From positions 1,649,501 to 1,713,500 of the forward strand of contig JAITYX010000088.1 of the NCBI GenBank assembly GCA_021018815.1: a stretch of DNA of 64,000 nucleotides, read 5' to 3'. Shown one piece after another: positions 23,033 through 33,611 of this stretch (positions are counted from its first letter, which is position 1; every line of letters begins with the position of its first letter). Under the pieces are notes generated by a model. That model made no database searches. It was given only the letters and a program-made list of their open reading frames with translations, and was not told the DNA's origin. Source of the stretch: Talinum fruticosum (Eukaryota; Streptophyta; Magnoliopsida; Caryophyllales; Talinaceae). Position numbers and translations under genes: made by a program.

Positions 23033-24474
23033 TCTAATTCCTAGATTCCCTTCAGCATTGTAACAAAGTCCTTCTTTCCTGAATGAGACACATTGAGAGC
23101 CTAGTAAAAGATCAAGGTTTTTCCGACCTTGAGCGAGTTTTAAAACAAGCTCTTGAGACTCATTGAGCTTCCTTTTCGGTTGCTCATTTTCTGTTCTTAG
23201 TGACTCGGATTCAGTCTCATTGTCTTAAGCACTCGTCTCAAGTTTTTTCAGATTTTGTCTCGGGTTTTCTAACTCATTTTTCAAAACATTGCTCTCAGCT
23301 GTAAGAGACTTAAGTTGTTCTTTGAAATTAGAAGAGTTAGAATTGGACTTTTCTTCCAAAGTAAAAATATATCTGGCTAAATCAACTTTAGGGAACTTAA
23401 GGAAGTATTCAATTACCTCCCGAGGACTTGTGTCCTCTATATCCGAGTTGTCATCGTCGACTCGGATTCGGCGTCTGAGTCCGTTAGCGCCATAAGACAC
23501 TTTGAGTCATCAGAATCATCTTCTTCGGATGAGTCATCATCACTCCAGGTAGACATCATAGCCTTTTTCTTCTTTATGTCATTCTTTCTCTTTGGACAGT
23601 CTTTGACCATGTGCTCCTTGCCACCACATTCAAAACAACCAAAATTCTTAGATAAAAATAAATTTGAAGGGGATGAGTAGTTGTCTTTCCTGTCCTTATC
23701 TTTCTTATAGAACTCTTCCTTTTGCCTCTTTTGCCACTTCTTATACTTCATCATATTTTTGAACCCTCGGGCAATGAGTGCCATGGGATCCTCTTCGATT
23801 CCGAGGAGCTTAGACTTTGACGTCCGCTTTCTTAGGCCTTCGAGTGCAATGTTCCTTTTGGTGTTGACCTCGACATCCTCTTCTTTCAGATGAATCTTGT
23901 GAGTGAGTAGCTTCTTAATAAGCTCATTTGGCTTTGTTTAAGATAGGTTATGAGCCTCTTCAATGGCTATCACCTTGGGACCCCATCTTCTCTTTGGTAG
24001 ATTGCTAAAATTTTTTTGACCATTTCTTTGTGAGAGAACTTTCTACGTAAAAACTTGACATTATTGGTAATCTCAATGAATTGAGCATACATCTGTGAGA
24101 TGTTCTCTTGTGGCTTCATCTTGAACAGCTCATACTTGTGAAGATGTGGACTTATCTTCGCTCGCTTCACTTGACTTGTTCCTTCATAGGTGTTGACAGT
24201 CGACACTTTGTTGTACTCTTCTAAGCTGATGGCACACATCGGTGTGTTCATAGCTTTGAAGTTCTTCCTGAACTTCTCGGTCTCTTCACCGGTGTATTTA
24301 GATTTTTCTTTGGGCACAGATTTGATTCCTTCCATCTTTCTTGGAATGAAGTTCCCATTCCGATTGATAAGTCGGGAAGCAAATGATCTTCAAATGTGCA
24401 AACTTTGACCCCTTGAACTTGGGTGGTCCGGTAGATGATCTTTCTTCATCGAATTCTCTAGTGTTTTGAGCCAT
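23033..24474 (-). pseudogene. gag: copia gag of E4 (partial, broken)
   Basis: Minus-strand gag from the start MAQNTREFDEE (24474) through PPKFKGSKF, MCAISLEEYNKV and TYEGTSQVKRAKISPHLHKY. A canonical CCHC zinc knuckle CFECGGKEHMVKDC (about 23585-23635) follows, then an acidic segment and a coiled segment (LEEKSNSNSSNFKEQLKSL). The knuckle spacing C-x2-C-x4-H-x4-C is intact. The 3' side stops at the E3 LTR border at 23032. The position matches the missing 5' part of E1 except for about 270 bp, so E4 may be the other half of E1, though the LTRs look quite different. Confidence 0.82.
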
Positions 24475-24520
24475 CCGATCTTTAAACCTTTGGATCGTGA
24501 GATCCTTTTGAAAAGGCTAA

Positions 24521-24533
24521 GCTCGATACCAAT
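24521..24533 (-). promoter_or_regulatory. primer-binding site of E4
   Basis: Minus-strand TTGGTATCGAGC next to the LTR end, same variant as E2. Confidence 0.7.
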
Positions 24534-25968
24534 TGAAGTTTTGCTCTTACAGAGATTAAGTCACCCTAGAGGGAGGGGGTGAATAGGGTGATGAAAGATT
24601 TTAGATAAAAATCAAACTCTTTTTGTACAAAGCGAGCGGAAGCAAATTTTGAGTCTAAACTAGAATCGGAAAGATTGACATACAAAAATACGTGGAAACC
24701 CTCCCGGGGCAAAAAACCACGGACATTGCTAACCCAAGCACCAAGTCAAATCCACTAATTGAATCCTCAATTACGAAGGAATGACTCTAACCAGATTGCT
24801 CCCTTAGACAATTCCTTTACAAGGTTTTCCTAGACTCAAAAGTTCCCTTATCCGATCTAGTACTTCCTAACTGAGGTAACCTTTACAGCTAGGGACAAGC
24901 GAGCTGAGTCAACCCTTACAGCTCGGTCAAGGGACTTACAAAGAATGTAAGAAAAGAATGTAAGTGATTACAAGGCTTTCTTTACAACTCAAAAAGTAAG
25001 AATTACAGATTTAGAGTTGTAAGTCGAAGATTGAGTAAGAATGCACTAAGTGTTCAATATGTTCAACAATAATCTCCTAGTCTTGCAAAATGGTTTCTAA
25101 TTATAAATAATCAAGTAGAATGATGGTTTAGACTAGTTCTGGACTTGTGATCTTTACTAGCCGTTGTACAGGCTATTCCGAGTCACTCGGAAGAGACCCG
25201 TTGGGATGTGGACGTTGTGCAATAGCTCTTGGCACTAAAAGATGGTCCAATCATCTAGTGGTGATTGAAAACTGAGGTGGAAACAACCGTTAGACCTAGA
25301 GTTTGAGTTTTCTAGTTTTGGAAATAGACAACCTTAACACGGTATCCGAGCCATATCCAGGAAGAAGTTATTTTACTGTTTGCTAGTGTTTAACGGGTAG
25401 AAACCGGTTGCTTTTGTATTTTAAAAATAGATTAGGCTTGTATCAATAACCTACAAATGCAAATCACTTTGGTACTCAAAGTGTAAAAATACTTTGGTCC
25501 AAGATTAGGGACAAATAATAATTAAATGAGTGTAATTATTTGCTTAATTATCTTTGGCATAAAATAGTTGAATTTTTTAGTCTAATATCCATTAGGATCA
25601 GATTCCATCTTGAGTCAATCCATAAATGATCAAGTTAGAGAGTGTAGAATATCAGGATATATAAACTTGTTCTAACAAATAATTCTCCAAGAATAAACTG
25701 ACTTAAAGATAAAGAATTAATGTTGTAATTCATTTTAACTTGAAGCAAGAAGTCAATACTTGGAATAAGTGTGATAGAGAAAGTATATGTTCATGCGATG
25801 GTTCCGAGTGATGTCCGAGTTAGTCGGAAGAACATATTAGAGATATGCAATGAAGTGGTTTATGAGTGGGTCGGAATCGAATGAAAACTTAGATAAAGAA
25901 TTCAATAAAGCGTAGAATGACTTCGAATCAAAACCTAAGAGAGATAGAGAGTTATACCTGAGTCTTCA
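24534..25968 (-). repeat. 5' LTR of E4 (diverged)
   Basis: 1435-bp LTR with plus-strand ends TGAAG and GAGTCTTCA. It is clearly the same family but more diverged and shorter than the others. It keeps CTCAGG at the terminus where other copies read CTCGGA. A weak TATA (ATTATAAATAA, plus-strand letters) is at 25100-25110. Confidence 0.85.
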
Positions 25969-26521
25969 TAATATTTTGTTGCCCTTAATACTTGCTAAGA
26001 ATAATTAGAATTATGTGTTCATTGGAATAATTGACATGCATTAAAATTATCGATATTATGTTTAATAAGTTACATAGTCATATAAAATTGGTCAAGTCAA
26101 AGTCAAATCGAATGTATACTTAGTAATTCAGTAAAATATTAAATATAAACCAATTGTTTTAGCTCGTAAATAGATTTTCACACCATGGTTTTGTTTAGCC
26201 CATAGTTTTTGTTATAGAAATAAAATGCACATGATTTTTGCATATGGTTTTTAAAAATAATTTGACAAGTATCATAATTTCATTGGTTTGAAATTCCTAT
26301 AAATATGAGTTGATTTTCCTTCCTAAAAGCACCAAGAAGCAATACAACAAAAATAGAGAGAATGAAAGGAAGAGTTTAGAGGCTTTTGCTTGGTAGATTA
26401 AGGAAGGAAGTAAAGAAAGATGAAAGAGATCTATTTGGTTAAATTAAAGTGAGTAATTCTTATATTTTCTTTTTAACTAAAAGAGGTTAGGGAAACATAA
26501 TTAAAAATAAATAATGTTTGG
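25969..26521. other. AT-rich unassigned sequence
   Basis: No coding potential is visible. A plus-strand CTATAAATATG (about 26298-26308) is followed by an A/G-rich leader-like tract, so this may be a promoter fragment of an unidentified element or gene. It separates the copia nest from the K-plus LTR. Confidence 0.4.
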
Positions 26522-28487
26522 TGTAGACACCTAAAACGTGTCGTCCTTATCTCTTTTATTTACGTATTTTATTTTGTCGGCACGGTGATGAAATCCCGAG
26601 TCCTGTTTGTGGATTCCGATAACGGTCAAAGTCCGATTGGCGTGATGAAAGCCAATAAACCACAAAAACCCTTTACCATAGAAAAACACTTTATTGGCTT
26701 TGGGCCGGTCCAAAACCCATTTCTTTCGCCCTGTCCAAGCCGGGTCAACGCTTTAGAGTCAACATTGGCCGGCCGCCGCGCATCGGGCTTTGGTGCACTC
26801 ACAATGCTTGTGTTTCATGTTCGAGTGTCCAACCGAGACACGGAGCTAATTTGTCCGTACGACATCGCATTGACCGGTGCTTGCATTTCATGGCAAATAT
26901 CGCCAAACGTTACATTTTGCACCAAGCGTCCAACCGAGACATAGAGCTTGCTTTCACAAAACGACGCCGTTCTTGACCGATGCCACATTTTGGGGACTTT
27001 TCCTCCAAACGCAGCGTTTTTTCCAAAGTTCAGCTGCACATGCGAAGGAGGATGAGACTACGCCGCTTCTTGACTGGCGTTGCGTATCTCGGCACTATTC
27101 TTAGGATCCCGGTTCAAGGTGGATTTGGTTTTGTTTTTATGATTTTATTGGCCGGTTGCTGCTTGATGTGGATCGCAGTTTAAGCTAAACCCTAGGTCAT
27201 TTTGTGACGTAATCTTCCATTATAAACTCTGCTGAAACTTGACTAAGAGCTACTGAAACTTGATTAAGAGCTACTGAATACTTTACATATTCCGATCTCT
27301 TATTTCCTTTCAGCTAATCCCCACTACATTTCCAACATTCAATCCTTAATCCTTCATCAATTACATACATCCTTCCACCTTTACCAAAGTTCACAAAAAA
27401 GCCACTCTTGGTTTACCATCGTCGCGCTTCCAAATCTAGTTCGAGAACCGGATCGGCATGTAGACAACCTAAGGGCGCCAAATCGACTTCAACTATTACG
27501 ATTTATTTAATTTACGTTATTTATTTATTTAGGTATTGTGGAGAAAGAATATAATTGCTTTTTAATTCCTCCTCAGCCGATGTAATCTTTTATTTTCTTT
27601 TCGCTTTCTTTTGTTTTTTTCTTTTCGCTCTTTTTATTGCTTTTATTTACTTGCTTTCATATATGCTTTTATCGCTTTCTTAAGCATGCCTTGGTTGATT
27701 TAAATTCTCCCATTTAATATGTTGTGTGCTTGCCTGAAATACATTCCCTAAACTCACTTCTCAAATTAGTAAAGGTCGTCCGTTAACGGGCAAAACAGAA
27801 AGGCTTATCCCTACGTTTCGTGTCTTCGCCCCTCAATCTAGATTCTCAATTCTATACCGATAGAGTCAAATTTTAAACATCTTTCAAGCTTAGTTCTTTC
27901 CATTTTAAGATTGAAAGAGTCTTTTGTTTATTTTTGTTAGTTTTTATTCCCTAAAACCGACTAACAACTCTATTTTTCTTTTTTATTTCTCTTTAATTTG
28001 CTCCTCGACATTTCGACTAAAAATCATAAAAAAGAATTTTTACTTTCTTATAGCCAAGCCATGGACCGAGACTGACCTCCTAAGTCACGGTCCATGGCCG
28101 GTGCTGGCAACCGTACAATAATGGCTCTTGCCGGCATTGGATGGTCATTGGGTGAAGCTTTTGTCCAAGCCGGTGTGTTTACACCGGTTTGGACCAAAAG
28201 CCTTACTGCAGAAATAAATTTATTCTGTTTTGTTTTTTTAAAGTTGTGAAATAACATCCCGAGGCTTCTAAAAATAATTCTCAAAAATAAAATGATTAAT
28301 GAAAATCGCCAATCGTCTTTGCTTAAATATATTTTAAATCAAATTATAAAAATCGGAAATCTTAATAAGAGATATATCCCCATTTTTAAAATTATCACAT
28401 TTCAAAAATCATTTGTAAAAAGAAATCCCACCATTTGTGGGGAAGCTCGGTCCGAATCCGATTCCACCTCTTGACAAAGGTGGGCGG
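26522..28487 (+). repeat. 5' LTR of K-plus
   Basis: Long LTR starting TGTAGACACCTAAAACGTG. It matches the minus-strand LTR 41005-43018 over its length, including the T/C-rich middle and a terminal block GGGGAAGCTCGGTCCG. A TATA box TATAAAC is at 27220-27226, followed by a repeated TAAGAGCTACTGAA. The right end is placed just before the primer site; no clean CA end is visible, so it is approximate. Confidence 0.75.
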
Positions 28488-28494
28488 GGGATCG

Positions 28495-28512
28495 TGGCGA
28501 CTCCACCGGGGA
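28495..28512 (+). promoter_or_regulatory. primer-binding site of K-plus
   Basis: TGGCGACTCCACCGGGGA follows the LTR. It resembles the TGGCGACTC-type primer sites common in Tat/Ogre-like elements. The tRNA was not identified. Confidence 0.65.
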
Positions 28513-29837
28513 AGTGTCACTTATTAAGAGGGTGAGACTTGAAAGTTTGAGTTGTGAGTTTTCGTAATGTGTTTTGCATTAGGCATCATCCATTTAGGCA
28601 ACCTCAAACATAGTTGCTTTTAAATTCGATCTTTAGGCTTTACCTTTAAGAACAATTTTGTAAGAGGTTTGAACCGCTAACTCAAACTGGCCCAACTATG
28701 CTTGATTGTCGGGGAGGTGGTACCTCTTCCCTCACAGCACCCTCTCTTTGGTTTACCAAGAGGCATCGAGGATTCATACTTTTTCTTGTCGTGCATTGCA
28801 CGGAAGACTAAATGCTTGGACTATGAGACACCATGTATCCTTGGTTGTTTAGGTAGTCCCTTTCTCGTCATTTGTATGCTTGAATGGATGTGGTTGTTTT
28901 TGATATTAATCTTCTACTTGTGAGCCTTTAGGTTAGGTTACTGCTGATTAACTCTTGCATGGGTGTAAATAAAATATAATAAATAATTTCCTTGAGTCGG
29001 TTCATTATGTGCATTTTTAGCCAAAAGTCCAAAATAGCCTTCTTATTTTTAGGTCGGTCCATTAATTTCATTTCCGAGTCATCCCAAAAATTCATTAGTC
29101 TAGGTTTCAGGTAGCCACCGGTCGTCGGGGTTAGCCAGCACAACCATTGTCGATCGATCATGTCTGTTCGGGACCCTCCTTTCTCTTCAATCTGTCCGTC
29201 TGTTTTTAGGGTTTGACTTTTTAGCATTTTGCATTCAAATTTTGCATTTCGTTTTTCATTTAGCCAATATAAATTCATCTCAAATTAGGTCAATCCAATT
29301 TTGCATTTAGCCAAAATAAATTTATCTCAAATTAGGTGAGTTCATTTTGCATTTAGCCAAAAATAAAATCATCGTTTTGCATTTCATTTCGAGACTTAGC
29401 CAAAATAAATTCATCTTTAATTAGGAATATCCATTTGTGCATTCTAATTGTCCATTAGCCTAATAACAAATAATCTCAAACTAAGTCATAAGCATCATTT
29501 AATTTCATTTGCTTTTCATTCCTTATGTGCATCCAAATAAAAGGCATCCTTTCTTAATTCCTTTGAGTCTCGCGTTAAGCCCCTTCCTCCTAAAAGTTGT
29601 GTTCCTTCACATGGTCCTAAGCATTATCCTTTGGGCTGCAGAATAGAGAAGTATATCGCCATTGGGTTTCATCAAAATCCGAGCTCCAAAAGGTTAGAAG
29701 GCCTCAGCAAGGAGTCCGGTACCTCTTCCCTCGCTCTACAGACTTAGTCTACACCAGTGCGACCAACTTCGGCGCATACAACACCGGTTTAATCAATTTT
29801 CTGCTGTAGGATAGCACCCAAAAACAATTCCCCTCCA
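28513..29837 (+). other. K-plus leader region
   Basis: Untranslated leader between primer site and gag. It contains a tandem repeat at 29236-29425. No gene is visible. Confidence 0.6.
29236..29425 (+). repeat. tandem repeat in K-plus leader
   Basis: About four units of roughly 40-50 bases, each with TTTGCATTT, TTAGCCAA and ATAAATTCATCT followed by AATTAGG. The units have drifted. Confidence 0.75.
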
Positions 29838-31000
29838 ATGGATGGAGCACCAAAACAATCCCTTATCATTACCTTGCTCAATAAATCTTCAGCCAAGATG
29901 GAAGCCCAAATCAAGGCTCGGGACAAGAAGATAGAGTCCATATGTGACATTCTTAAAATCATCCTAAAGGCTCTTGAGGATAATAAGAAAGATGGTGAAG
30001 AAGAAGTAGGAGGAGGTCCTCTACCATAACCTAAACCTACTCTAAAAACTAGTCCTGAACGTAAGCCTAAGTTTGATCCATGTGTAGATCGAAGGAGTCA
30101 TTCATGTTCAAAAGTCACTACTTTAATCTCACGTGATTCACTTTAATCCCCAAAGGGAAGCTACCTCCTAAGTTCACCATACCAAACATCAAGTTTCGTG
30201 GTTCCGAAAATCCCCATCATCATGTTCGTAACTTCTTAGGAGCACTAACTCTTAAAAATGCACTCGAAGACACTTACCACATAATCTTTCCATGGACCTT
30301 CGACAGTGATGTAATGAAGTGGTACAGCGCAGTTGACCCACGTAAAGTCACCAATTAGAATGATTTGTGTAAGGAGTTCCTACACCAATACTCCTATAAC
30401 ACCGATATGCCTGTCACACTTACAAACTTGGAGTTGATCAAACAAGGCGAGAAAGAAAGCTTGACCAACTTTCTCACCGGATGGAGGGCAAAAGCTGCCC
30501 ACATGGTGGACCGACCTTCCAAGAAGGACCAAGTAAGGATAATTATGAAGAACCTTAAGCTCGATTACAACCAGCACCTCAAATTCCTACCGTTCATGAG
30601 TTTCACACCTCTTAGAGATGCGGGCATGTTGATATAAGAAGAATTGTCTACCATGACCACAAAAAAGCCATGGCTGGATATATAGGTAATTATCGAGTCT
30701 AAGGATAAGAGAACCTTTATCAAGGCAATACCAGCGAGGATGCGGATGTCAATACCCTTAATAGGTATAATGACTACACTCCTATTGATACTACTTAAGC
30801 TCAAGCCCTCTACCTATTATCTAAAGGGAAGTTTGAATTGCCACCAGCAAGAGCAGAATCAAAAACTACAAAATAGTCAAAAACTCGAACGCAGGAAAAT
30901 TCCGTAAGTACTATTGTGCACGAGGACACGACACGAGCAATGTTGGACCTTTAAGAACAAATTGGAGAGCATGTCTCCCAATGGTCAACTCCCTCCCCTA
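29838..31000 (+). pseudogene. gag: gypsy gag of K-plus (broken)
   Basis: Plus-strand gag. It starts MDGAPKQSLIITLLNKSS with a coiled stretch. The Ty3-type gag core follows after a break: IKFRGSENPHHHVRNFLGAL, FPWTFDSDVMKWYSAVDP, FLHQYSYNTDMPVTLTNLEL, LTNFLTGWRAKAAHMVDRPS and KKDQVRIIMKNLKLDYNQHL. The core resembles the retrotransposon gag domain of non-chromovirus gypsy elements. Stops interrupt it at about 30027, 30357 and 30636. Confidence 0.82.
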
Positions 31001-32780
31001 AGGTCGCTCAGGAACCTAGCAACAACAAGAAGCCATTTAGCGGTACCTTAGTAATATTCTCCGAACCTATTCCAGGTTAGTGGGATCCATTTGTCTTTAT
31101 TCAAGACATCGGTAAGATCAAACTACTTGCTAGGTTACCCGGAAGTCCATGGATTGTGGGTAAGAGATGGAGGAAGATGTATATGAAACTAAAAATGATT
31201 GTGATGATAACTTCAGGGAACACCACCCTTAAACGAAGATGAATTTTGGGGAGAACCAAAGAGTTTAGAAATCCAATTCCTTACTAGATTTGGGCAATAT
31301 AATGCACTAATGGGTCCACAACAGACTCAGGAAGCACAAAAGATGAAGAAGTTGCTAAAGAAGAAGACCCAATCCTAAAATAGCTTCCAAAACTTAAAGT
31401 CGATATCTCCATCCTTCAACTCATATCTCGCTTTCCAAAGGCATTGGCAGGCCTTGATCAATGCACTTAGTAAAATTGAGGTCTTTCTCGAAACCACGCC
31501 TAAGGAAGTAGTAGGATTGGTCAATAACGGGGATGGAACCATCACGTTTGACAAGAAAGATCTACTCGAAGAAGGCATTGCACACAACAATGCCCTTTAC
31601 TTCGTTGTAACTTGCATTAACAAGTTTATACGTTTAACCTTAATGGACCACGGATCTGCAGTAAATGCCCGTCCTTGGAGAACCACCAAAAGGTTAGGCG
31701 TTAGAGAGCAACAACTCTTTAAGAAAATTGTTCATCTTTGAGCTTACGATAACTTTAAAAGAATAATCTCGAGAACGGTGACTCTTCCGATTAATGTCGG
31801 ACCAGTAGTGAAAAATATTGACTTTCAAGTCCTAGATATTCTCGCTACCTTTAACCTTCTTCTAGGACGCCCTTGGTTACACGATTATTAGGCGAGTGCA
31901 CTCTACATTGCATTAGAATGTCTAGATGATTATCAAAGGTCAAGTAGTAACCATCAATGGAGACATTCTCTATGCCACCATCACCACTAAAGAGTTGAAC
32001 ACGATGCTCGATGAAGAGGAGCTTTATGGGTTTAAGACCGTCGTCTGCTCTAAATAAGGATGAAGCACCTTTCAACCTCAATCCTTACATCAAACCTTAT
32101 GTCCACTTGATGCTAAGGAAGAAGGGGTATTTTCGTGGCCTAGTTGTAGGTAGGTTAGCATACCACCCAATCTTTCCACCTCTTGAACCCACCAACTACT
32201 ATAAGTTCGGTCTAGGCTATCAACCTACTGCTAAAGAAATAACCCAAGCCAAGCGGAAGATACAAACTAGGAGGACTCGCACCATTCACGATCCGCTTAA
32301 TCAAACCCTTTCCTCGTACCCTAAATAGGCTATTCCTGAAGGAAAGGGATGACTTGTCCTACTACGACTTTCCTAAACCTTACTACATCAAATAGAAAGG
32401 CATTCGGTAACTAGTTTGGAGGTCTTTAACAAATGCCATGTGCTAGAAGAGGAGGCACCCTACCTCCTAGAGAAGGAACAATCCACATAAGACTAGACCA
32501 ATCTGGCTGAGAGTAATATTTTTGGGCTGGTATTCGGACGGGAGAAAGGTCTAGAGCGGAATTAAGTTTCGATACTATCCCAAGCCATGTCGCACCCGTA
32601 GTTTCATCCGTCCAGATTCATCACCGATATTGACGCTGAAGGGTTCAAGCATATTACTCGGATTGATGCTGAGCAAGGCCAAGAATTCACTGTTATCATA
32701 GGAAAGCATCCCATTCCCGAGTCTAGCACTAGGGTCGTTGTTTCGTTTCCAATTTTGTTAGTTCATCTTCTAATTCCGCA
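31001..32780 (+). pseudogene. gypsy protease region of K-plus (broken)
   Basis: Aspartic protease remnant and linker to RT. Blocks include ALSKIEVFLETTPKEVVGLV, ITFDKKDLLEEGIAHNNALY, LTLMDHGSAVNARPW and FQVLDILATFNLLLGRPWLH (about 31450-31890). The catalytic block reads DHGS where Tat/Ogre elements usually have DNGS. LLGRPWLH is the conserved flap-side motif. The segment up to about 32770 is the protease-RT linker with many stops. No RT core follows directly because a CACTA element is inserted at 33033. Confidence 0.75.
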
Positions 32781-33029
32781 ATTTCTATTTTCAAGTCTTA
32801 TGTACTCATTTCCTTATTCAATAAGATGAATCTTTCCTCTTACTCTTTGCCTCCTATTTTTAATTGTTTGCCTCTAATGATGAACAACAAATCCCTAAAG
32901 AATTAATAAAAGCTATTGAAGATCGTAAAAATCGCTCACCACTAATAGAGAAAATAATAACAATTAACTTAGGATTAATTGATTAACCCCAAGAGGTTAA
33001 AATTTAGAAAACATTGAATCCATAAAAGT

Positions 33030-33032
33030 AGA
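33030..33032. repeat. target duplication AGA (left) of CACTA
   Basis: AGA before CACTA, repeated at 39224-39226. Three bases is the rule for CACTA transposons. Confidence 0.85.
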
Positions 33033-33059
33033 CACTACTATAGGAACCTCTTTTAACTA

Positions 33060-33345
33060 CGGTTCAAAACAACATTTAAATACGATTATCCGGCGTCGTG
33101 TATGTGGCCGTAATTATAGGTAGGCATCTTTTACTAAGGTTCAAAATCATAGTAAAAGAAGGCCGATGACGACGGTTCTCTTGATGAACTGTAGTCATAT
33201 ATAGCCTATTACTACAGTTCTTCCAAAAGAACCATAGTAATAGGTTAACCTATGACGACGGTTCTTCAAAACAACCATCGTCATAGGTCCGGATTCGGAC
33301 CTATTACTACGGTTCTTCCTTAAGAACGATTGTCATAGGTCCGAT
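33060..33345. repeat. CACTA left subterminal repeats
   Basis: Repeated units such as CTATGACGACGGTTCTT and ATTACTACGGTTCTTCC in direct and inverted order, the usual binding array of CACTA ends. Confidence 0.8.
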
Positions 33346-33529
33346 TTTTTTATAATTTCTTTTGTGTTTGCTTGCCCCTATACAGCAAAAATATCATATA
33401 TAACCATTTACATAAACTCTTTTTGAATATATACAAACTAGAATCCAACAGTTTTGACTAGAATATATACAAAGCAACAAATTCATCACACATTTGTATA
33501 TAGTACGTATAAAAAGACAAGTATAAAAA

Positions 33530-33611
33530 TATATATACCTATGTAAATATATACCTATGTAGTTGTATACCTATGTACATATATACCTATAATTGTATGG
33601 CTATGTAAATC
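33530..33611. repeat. short tandem repeat inside CACTA
   Basis: About five units of TATACCTATGTA separated by a few bases. A further GTGCAA triplet array is at 33803-33830. Confidence 0.8.

Noticed and set aside
26585..27183. Overlapping frames in the K-plus LTR
   Set aside because: Both strands are open over short spans only because of GC content; the region is LTR and the matching K-minus LTR does not keep these frames.
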